Origin: Bacteroidales bacterium | Lineage (GTDB): Bacteria > Bacteroidota > Bacteroidia > Bacteroidales > UBA7960 | Direction: 5' to 3' | DNA: 5,006 nucleotides | Assembly (NCBI GenBank): GCA_007120675.1 | Contig: SKNE01000237.1 | Span: forward strand, 1 to 5,006 | Shown: positions 1 through 5,006 of the stretch, piece by piece | How positions within the stretch are numbered: the first letter of the stretch is position 1 | How the letters are laid out: each line of letters opens with the position of its first letter | The notes under the pieces: model-generated | Told to the model about the DNA's origin: nothing | What the model saw: the letters and a program-made list of their open reading frames with translations, nothing else | Database searches by the model: none | Position numbers and translations under genes: made by a program

Positions 1-473
1 AGAAGGGGTCCGAAGGGTTTTTTCAGCTGGTCGCAGCCGGTCACACTCAGTGCACCGTGGGTGCTGCCGTGGTAGGCGTTGTGAAAGGCGACCATTTCCC
101 GTCGTCCCGTGAAGCGTTTGGCCAGCTTCAATGCCCCTTCAATGGCTTCACTGCCCGAGTTAACCAGGTAAACCTTATCCAGACCGGCGGGCAGGGAATC
201 GACCAGCAGGCGGGCCAGCTCTACCTGTGGTGATTGCACCAGCTCCCCGTAGACCATCAGGTGCATATGGCGGTTGGACTGCTCCCTGACGGCTTCAAGG
301 ACAGCGGGGTGCCTGTGTCCCAAGGCACTGACCGATATGCCGCTGATCAAATCAAGGTAGGCCTTCCCTTCCCTGTCGTATAGGTATAGCCCCTCAGCAC
401 GCTCTATCTCGAGGGCCAGCGGCTCGCTGGAGGTTTGGGCCAGGTAGCGAAAGAAAAGTTCACGATTGTTCAT
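1..473 (-). CDS. Class III PLP-dependent aminotransferase, N-terminal part (3' end outside window)
   Basis: Only the first 157 codons are present; the frame is still open at base 1. The protein begins MNNRELFFRYLAQTS and belongs to aminotransferase class III (ornithine, acetylornithine and 4-aminobutyrate aminotransferase type), cytoplasmic PLP enzymes that move an amino group from an amino acid or amine to a 2-oxo acid. Visible hallmarks are YLDLISGISVSALGHRHP (residues 39-56), the PLP-phosphate loop NSGSEAIEGALKLAKR (105-120), and HNAYHG (131-136), whose Tyr normally stacks on the cofactor. The PLP-binding lysine lies in the missing part. The segment VYGELVQSPQV (74-84) recalls Bacteroidota proteins usually annotated only as 'aspartate aminotransferase family', so the substrate cannot be given. 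The ATG at 471-473 is 16 bases after the rarA stop, with no Shine-Dalgarno match. Family is secure; substrate is unknown. Confidence 0.93.
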   Translation of the reverse strand, partial: MNNRELFFRYLAQTSSEPLALEIERAEGLYLYDREGKAYLDLISGISVSALGHRHPAVLEAVREQSNRHMHLMVYGELVQSPQVELARLLVDSLPAGLDKVYLVNSGSEAIEGALKLAKRFTGRREMVAFHNAYHGSTHGALSVTGCDQLKKPFGPL

Positions 474-489
474 AACAGTGAATACTGGT

Positions 490-1764
490 TTAGTAGCCGT
501 ATTTGTTTTTCCACAAGGCCCTTAGCCGTGCACGCATCTCCTGTTCACGTGCGTTGCCGGCAGGCTCATAGAGGGTGATCCCCTTCACCTTGTCCGGCAT
601 GTACTCCTGCTCCACGAAGTGTCCCGGAAAATCGTGTGCATACTGATAATCCTTTCCATAGCCCGCCTCCTTCATCAGCTTGGAGGGAGCGTTGCGCAGG
701 GACAGCGGCACGGGCAAATCGCCTGTCTTTTGCACCAGGTCCCGGGCCTTGCCAATGGCCAGGTAGGCGGCATTGCTTTTGGGAGAGCAGGCCAGGTAAG
801 TGGTCGTTTGGGAGAGTATGATGCGACCCTCCGGCATCCCTACCATATTCACGGCCTGGAAACAGCTGGTAGCCAGCAGGAGGGCATTGGGATTGGCATT
901 CCCGATGTCTTCTGATGCCAGGATCAAAAGGCGTCGCGCAATAAATTTCGGATCTTCACCACCTTCAATCATGCGGGCCAGGTAATAAACGGCTGCATTG
1001 GGATCACTCCCCCGCACCGATTTGATGAAGGCAGATATCACGTCATAGTGCATCTCGCCCCCTTTATCGTAAAGGGCCAGGTTCTGCTGTATCACCGACA
1101 GCACCAGCTCGTTGGTGATCACCACCTTATCTTGTCCGGCACAGGCACTCACCGCCAGCTCCAGGGCATTGAGCAACTTACGGGCATCACCACCACTGAT
1201 TCGCAATAGGGCTTCCTGCTCCCTGAGCTCAGGCTGTACACCGGACTCTTCGGCCAGCAGCCTGAGTCCACGCTCCAGCAGGCTAAGGAGGTCTTCCACC
1301 TCAAGCTCCCTGAGGATATACACCTGGCAGCGGGACAAGAGGGGGGCGATCACTTCGAAGGAAGGGTTTTCCGTGGTGGCGCCAATCAGTGTGAGCACCC
1401 CTTTCTCTACTGCACCCAGCAAGCTGTCCTGTTGAGACTTACTAAAGCGGTGGATCTCGTCGATAAACAAAATGGCGTTGCCACCCTCCTGCCTGGCCCT
1501 GCCGATCACCTCACGCACGTCCTTCACGCCCGAGCTGACAGCGCTCAGTGTGTAGAACGGGCGCAGGAGGTGATGGGATATCAGCGTTGCCAGGGTGGTC
1601 TTGCCCACACCCGGCGGACCCCATAATATCATGGAAGGGATCTGTCCCGATTCGATCGATTTTCGCAGGATGGCCCCGGGACCCAGCAGGTGATCCTGTC
1701 CCAGGTAATCGTCCATGCTGCGTGGCCTTAACTTCTCGGCCAGTGGTACGCTCGCTTGCTTCAT
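490..1764 (-). CDS. rarA: Replication-associated recombination protein A (RarA/MgsA), AAA+ ATPase
   Basis: This is a complete 424-residue protein, the usual length for the RarA/MgsA/Mgs1/WRNIP1 family. These cytoplasmic clamp-loader-like ATPases act at stalled or collapsed replication forks and, in E. coli, open duplex ends and associate with SSB. All ATPase motifs are visible: Walker A GPPGVGKT (49-56), Walker B ILFIDEIHRF (98-107), sensor 1 GATTENPSF (128-136), arginine finger LLSRC (Arg145) and sensor 2 GGDARKLLNALE (191-202). The C-terminal part carries the family-specific helical tetramerisation domain, with RGSDPNAAVYYLARMIEGGEDP (split here at 251-260 and 261-271), ASEDIGNANP (283-292) and the YAHDFPGHFVEQEYMPD block (375-391). 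The N-terminal LAEKLRPRSMDDYLGQDHLLG is also typical. The ATG at 1762-1764 follows the protease stop by 12 bases; AGAGAG directly abuts it and is too close to be a normal ribosome site. No key residue is missing. Confidence 0.97.
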   Translation of the reverse strand: MKQASVPLAEKLRPRSMDDYLGQDHLLGPGAILRKSIESGQIPSMILWGPPGVGKTTLATLISHHLLRPFYTLSAVSSGVKDVREVIGRARQEGGNAILFIDEIHRFSKSQQDSLLGAVEKGVLTLIGATTENPSFEVIAPLLSRCQVYILRELEVEDLLSLLERGLRLLAEESGVQPELREQEALLRISGGDARKLLNALELAVSACAGQDKVVITNELVLSVIQQNLALYDKGGEMHYDVISAFIKSVRGSDPNAAVYYLARMIEGGEDPKFIARRLLILASEDIGNANPNALLLATSCFQAVNMVGMPEGRIILSQTTTYLACSPKSNAAYLAIGKARDLVQKTGDLPVPLSLRNAPSKLMKEAGYGKDYQYAHDFPGHFVEQEYMPDKVKGITLYEPAGNAREQEMRARLRALWKNKYGY

Positions 1765-1776
1765 CTCTCTGTTGAC

Positions 1777-3045
1777 TTATGGGGTGTCTCCTGCGGACTG
1801 ATCACCATCCCGGGCGTAATGATCCAGGTGCTTCAGGCGCTCCAGCAGCGGCGGATGCGAATAGTGAACATACACGTAGGCAGGATGTGGTCGCAGGTTA
1901 CTAAGGTGGTTAACAGACAGCTTCTTTAATGCGCTCTGCAGGGGCCTGGCGGCATACTTTTCAGCGGCAAACGCATCTGCTTCAAACTCATAGCGGCGGC
2001 TCAGGCGGTTAGACAGGATGCCCAGCAGCAAGGAGATGGGTGAATAAAGCAGGCCAAATGCCAGGATCCCCATATGAAAACTCACCTCTTCAGCACCCAG
2101 TGCAACCGACAGCGCCGGCTGCCTGATGAAGAGTCCCAGCAGGTAAAGCATCACCCCGGTGGTCAAAACGGAGATCAGCATCCCCTTCAGGGTGTGCTTC
2201 TTTTTGTAGTGACCGATCTCGTGGGCCAGGACAGCCACTAATTCCTCTTTGCTGTGCTCTTTGACAAGGGTATCAAAGAGGACAATTCTTTTTTTGGGAC
2301 CCAGTCCGCTGAAGTAGGCATTGGCTTTGGCGCTTCTTTTTGAGCCGTCGATGACAAAGATGTTGTCCAGCCGGAAACCCGCTTTGCGGGCAAAGGCCTC
2401 GATGGCTTCACGAAGTGGGCCCTCTTCCAGCGGCTCCTGCTTATTGAAGAGGGGGACGATCAAGGTGCTGTAAAACATCATCATCAGCACACTGAAGGCG
2501 GTAAACAGTATCCAGGCATAAAGCCAGAACAGCTCTCCGGCCGCCTGGTAGAACCATACAAAGGCTGCCAGCAGGCCACCGCCCAAGATGATGGCCAGCG
2601 CCCAGCCCTTGATTTTATCGGTCACATAGGTGATGGGGGTGGTCCTGTTGAACCCAAAGCGCTCTTCAATGACAAAGGTACGGTAAAGGTCAAGGGGGGT
2701 GGAAAGGATATCTGAGGCCAGTCCGAGGAGGCCAAAAAACAATCCTGCCATCAGGATGGGATGGGTGCTGATGCGCCGCACTGCCTCATCCAGGTAGCCA
2801 AAGCCCCCGAAAAGAAGCATCAGCAGGATGAAGGCGAATGAAAGCGTACTGCTTATCAGTCCAAAGCGCATATTCACCCGGGAGTATTCCTGGGATTTCC
2901 GGTACTTTTCTTCATCATAGATCCCCTTTAGCGAATCGGGCAGGACCCTGCTCCAGCGGGTGGTGTTCAGGTAATCCATCCACCTGTCGAAGACATAGTC
3001 CAGAACAATGATGGCAATGATCACATACAAAAGTATCTGTTCCAT
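1777..3045 (-). CDS. M48 family (Ste24/CAAX prenyl protease 1-like) integral-membrane zinc metalloprotease
   Basis: This is a 422-residue protein starting MEQILLYVIIAIIV. It is a Ste24-type M48A peptidase: an N-terminal membrane domain followed by the zinc protease domain. Zinc ligands and catalytic base lie in HEIGH (275-279: His275, Glu276, His279). The third ligand is probably Glu353 of EFEADAFA (353-360), with conserved Asp357. The segment NAYFSG (242-247) matches the substrate-binding edge strand, and HPPLLERL (397-404) is the conserved C-terminal motif. Hydrophobic segments near 4-19, 62-82, 94-114, 147-167, 172-198, 286-307 and 323-344 give about seven helices. Start choice: the frame also opens at an ATG at 3099, adding 18 residues, but that extension overlaps the upstream gene by 34 bases, is polar and basic, and contains the only cysteine. 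The ATG at 3043-3045 opens directly into the first helix and gives the normal length. Eukaryotic Ste24 trims prenylated a-factor; bacterial homologues are thought to act in membrane-protein quality control. The substrate here is unknown. Confidence 0.94.
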   Translation of the reverse strand: MEQILLYVIIAIIVLDYVFDRWMDYLNTTRWSRVLPDSLKGIYDEEKYRKSQEYSRVNMRFGLISSTLSFAFILLMLLFGGFGYLDEAVRRISTHPILMAGLFFGLLGLASDILSTPLDLYRTFVIEERFGFNRTTPITYVTDKIKGWALAIILGGGLLAAFVWFYQAAGELFWLYAWILFTAFSVLMMMFYSTLIVPLFNKQEPLEEGPLREAIEAFARKAGFRLDNIFVIDGSKRSAKANAYFSGLGPKKRIVLFDTLVKEHSKEELVAVLAHEIGHYKKKHTLKGMLISVLTTGVMLYLLGLFIRQPALSVALGAEEVSFHMGILAFGLLYSPISLLLGILSNRLSRRYEFEADAFAAEKYAARPLQSALKKLSVNHLSNLRPHPAYVYVHYSHPPLLERLKHLDHYARDGDQSAGDTP

Positions 3046-3077
3046 GCAGTGGTGTTTAGGGGGGGTCAGTAACCTCC
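3046..3077 (-). promoter_or_regulatory. Translational junction between the vWA gene and the M48 protease gene
   Basis: The end of the vWA gene contains GGAGGT (3072-3077), a strong anti-Shine-Dalgarno match formed by its Gly-Gly codons. It sits 26 bases before the protease ATG at 3045, too far for a standard ribosome site. Between them lie the TGA stop (3066-3068) and a run of seven C on the coding strand (3059-3065). The simplest reading is translational coupling or reinitiation without a true Shine-Dalgarno site, as is common in Bacteroidota. The GGAGGT match may be accidental. This site does not support the longer protease start at 3099, which lies upstream of it. Confidence 0.25.
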
Positions 3078-5006
3078 GCTTCTTTTCCGGATAAACCATT
3101 CCAGGCTCAGCAGGAGCAATGCAGCAAAAAAGAGGGGCTTCAAATTGATGATCTCCATAAACTCTTTTTGAACGTACATCCTCGGCCTGATGTCCTCTCG
3201 CATCCTGATCTCCTCTTGCAATTCATCCCATTGTCCGGGATAATACATGGCCGCCCCGCTGTTTTCTGCCAGCTGGTAGAGCAGGCGGTGGTCAGCGATG
3301 GTCCTCAGGCCTTCAAGGTCGAGGGACAAAACGTGTATCACCCCTTCGCTGGTGTGGCTTTCGCTTCCTGACTGCACCCGGGCCTCCCAGCTGTAAGTGC
3401 CGGGATCAAAAGTCCCTGCGTCCAGGCGATAGGCGTTGGAGGTGCGGCCCATCACATAAGGGTATTCCACGCCGTCCTCCCCGGTGATGACCAGGTGCAC
3501 CTCAGGCTGGTTGATCAGCTCATAGGCGGGATTGTACAGTTCTGCAGTAAAATGGAGCACTTCATTCTCATAGACCAGGTTTTCGGTTGTCACACGGAAG
3601 AGGCTTCTGTCTTCCTGCAGCGCCAAGTAAGATACGATGCGTGAAAGCAGTTCATCAAAAGCCTTGTGATCCGACTGACGCAGGAAGCTATGCAGTCGCC
3701 ACCTCCAAAGGCCTTCACCGGTGATCAGTCCGCTGCGCCTTTCGCCGATCTCTGAAAAGGCGACAAGGGGTTGCTCCGTGGGAACGGCGCCAATTTTCTG
3801 ATAAAGCAGCACATGGGCCCCCGCAGGCAGTGAATAGTTACCAAAGGGGGAATATAGCGGGGGGAGCTGGTCCAACAGGCTGCGGGTGGGCTCCGGGATC
3901 GAAAACAGGGCAAAGGACTGGTTATACAACGGCAGTGTCTCATTAAGGTCACTGGTCCGTGCCTGCACCTCCATGCCATGCCCCAGGCGGCTGAAGGCGC
4001 TGAGGTCTGTCTGGCTGCCCAGGACATACAAAACAGATGTATTGGCTTCGAGGGCCTGCTCTACGATTCCCGCGGCCGGGTTTTGTGGTGAGGGCAACTG
4101 GTGCATGATCAACAGGTCGTAGCCTTCCACCTGTCCCCCGAATTCCTGGTATACAGACACGTCCACTTCGTAGTGATCGTTTCTTTCCAGGGCTTCCCTG
4201 ATGGCACCCACGTCGGGATGGGGACTATTGGAGAGGATCAGTACCTGTTGCCTCCCGTCGATCACATCCACAAAGAAATCCTTGCTGTTGTTGGCCAGGC
4301 TCACTTCGTCCTCCACTGCCTGGATTGAAGCAACATATTGCTGCATGCCGGCTTCGTCGGCTTCCAGCAACAGGCTGACTGTCTCATTGTGTTGCCTGGA
4401 CGTGAACTGAACTGTCTGACTGAACAATTCTTCCCCATCGCGGGTGATGGTGAGGCGGCTGCTCAGTCCGGCAGCCTCCAGGGCCTCCACTTCAATCTCC
4501 ACCGGGAACATATTGCCCAGGTAGCTTATCTGGTTGTGGTGAACCCGTCTCAAGATCAGATCACGCCGCGGCACTGTATCTCCCAGTGCCATGGTAAATA
4601 CTGGATAATCCGCCCTGGCCGCCATGTAAAGCGGGTTGATGCCACGATTGTACAATCCGTCACTGGCCATGATCACAGAGCCGATATTGCGGTTGCTGTA
4701 ACGGGCCTCCACCTCCCGGAACACTTCAGAGATGTTTGTCATGCGGTGGGTGAAGTCGATGGAGTCACCCGGGACAACCTCCTCACCAAAGGCGTAAAGC
4801 CTTGCATCGTGGTCGTCCGACATATTCTCCATAAAAGATTGAAGTTCAGGCAGGTAACTGTCGTAATAAAAGGAGGTGTCGCCACTAAGCAGGATGGATG
4901 AAGAATTATCCTGGAAAAACAGGATAAGGGGTGCCTCCACATATTGTGACTGCCTTTCCAGCAGGGGTGCCAGGAGCAGCAGGGCCAGCAGGCTGACCAC
5001 GGCAAA
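3066..5006 (-). CDS. Membrane-anchored vWA-domain protein with glutamine-amidotransferase-like domain (5' end outside window)
   Basis: Visible are 646 residues and the stop; the frame runs off the right edge, so the GTG at 4998-5000 is probably an internal valine. Counting from the edge: a membrane helix (about 2-16, VVSLLALLLLAPLL), a vWA domain (about 25-145) with a full MIDAS set (DNSSS 33-37, Thr90 in MTNIS, SDG 115-117), a beta-rich Ig/CARDB-like stretch (about 150-250), a glutamine-amidotransferase-like region (about 254-440) ending in ITGEGLWRWRLHSFL, a second beta-rich domain (about 468-560), and a C-terminal helix (about 623-638) followed by RKRSGGY. The basic tail suggests a cytoplasmic C-terminus and an extracytoplasmic body. 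I saw no cysteine in the visible protein, so the amidotransferase-like fold cannot have a nucleophile Cys and is probably structural or binding. Similar Bacteroidota proteins are known only as vWA or hypothetical proteins, distantly like BatA/BatB. Probably some 50-60 N-terminal residues are missing (from memory of homologues). Function is unknown; it may bind a protein partner through the metal site. Confidence 0.85.
   Translation of the reverse strand, partial: FAVVSLLALLLLAPLLERQSQYVEAPLILFFQDNSSSILLSGDTSFYYDSYLPELQSFMENMSDDHDARLYAFGEEVVPGDSIDFTHRMTNISEVFREVEARYSNRNIGSVIMASDGLYNRGINPLYMAARADYPVFTMALGDTVPRRDLILRRVHHNQISYLGNMFPVEIEVEALEAAGLSSRLTITRDGEELFSQTVQFTSRQHNETVSLLLEADEAGMQQYVASIQAVEDEVSLANNSKDFFVDVIDGRQQVLILSNSPHPDVGAIREALERNDHYEVDVSVYQEFGGQVEGYDLLIMHQLPSPQNPAAGIVEQALEANTSVLYVLGSQTDLSAFSRLGHGMEVQARTSDLNETLPLYNQSFALFSIPEPTRSLLDQLPPLYSPFGNYSLPAGAHVLLYQKIGAVPTEQPLVAFSEIGERRSGLITGEGLWRWRLHSFLRQSDHKAFDELLSRIVSYLALQEDRSLFRVTTENLVYENEVLHFTAELYNPAYELINQPEVHLVITGEDGVEYPYVMGRTSNAYRLDAGTFDPGTYSWEARVQSGSESHTSEGVIHVLSLDLEGLRTIADHRLLYQLAENSGAAMYYPGQWDELQEEIRMREDIRPRMYVQKEFMEIINLKPLFFAALLLLSLEWFIRKRSGGY

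Noticed and set aside
3028..3035. TACTTTTG on the minus strand matches the Bacteroidota -7 promoter element TAnnTTTG.
   Set aside because: It lies inside the start of the protease gene, just downstream of its ATG, and no TTTG-type -33 element sits at the proper distance upstream. A chance match is more likely.
3725..4027. A 100-codon minus-strand frame, and another at 4739-5005.
   Set aside because: Both are out-of-frame readings within the vWA gene, rich in Arg, Cys, Pro and Trp as expected from frame-shifted translation, with no independent evidence.
164..4523. The 7-mer TACCTGG occurs eight times on the minus strand (plus-strand positions 164, 440, 759, 792, 978, 1701, 2790, 4517) and I noticed none the other way round, which could suggest a strand-biased recombination or segregation motif.
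   Set aside because: All eight copies fall in the same codon phase and encode Tyr-Leu (TAC CTG) followed by a G-starting codon. Preference for TAC and CTG codons, with all genes on one strand, explains both the count and the bias.
4338..4901. A 187-codon open frame on the plus strand.
   Set aside because: It lies wholly antisense to the vWA gene, whose motifs and domain pattern are convincing. The antisense translation shows no recognisable domain or membrane pattern, and such frames are common opposite GC-rich genes.
5000..5000. GTG at 4998-5000 as the start of the vWA protein.
   Set aside because: The frame continues to the window edge (TTT GCC before it), and starting there would begin inside a membrane helix with no upstream part, so the real start is outside the window.

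Overview
The window holds four genes, all on the minus strand. They are packed with gaps of only 20, 12 and 16 bases, so they look like one transcription unit read from high to low coordinates. The first gene (3066-5006) is cut off by the right edge at its 5' end, and the last (1-473) is cut off by the left edge at its 3' end. Coding density is close to 100%. There is no intergenic stretch over 20 bases and no RNA gene, mobile element, CRISPR array or terminator hairpin that I can see.

In transcription order the genes are: (1) a large membrane-anchored protein with a von Willebrand factor A (vWA) domain that has a complete MIDAS metal site, followed by a glutamine-amidotransferase-like fold and a C-terminal membrane helix; (2) a Ste24-type (M48) zinc metalloprotease with about seven membrane helices; (3) RarA/MgsA, a AAA+ ATPase that acts at stalled replication forks; (4) the N-terminal 157 residues of a class III PLP-dependent aminotransferase.

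The organism is most likely a member of the Bacteroidota or a close relative. The vWA protein resembles a type I remember mainly from that phylum, the aminotransferase has the VYGE-VQSPQV segment I associate with Bacteroidota homologues, and no start codon has a well-placed Shine-Dalgarno sequence, which is usual there. GC content is moderate to fairly high and uniform, with no sign of recent transfer. This placement comes from protein resemblance and was not tested by a search.

Functionally, the first two genes suggest an envelope pair: an extracytoplasmic vWA protein next to an integral-membrane protease. RarA and the aminotransferase have cytoplasmic jobs with no clear link to that pair, and their presence may only reflect shared transcription. 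The least characterised item is the vWA protein. The rest are recognisable families in ordinary form, and I found no convincing new multi-gene system.
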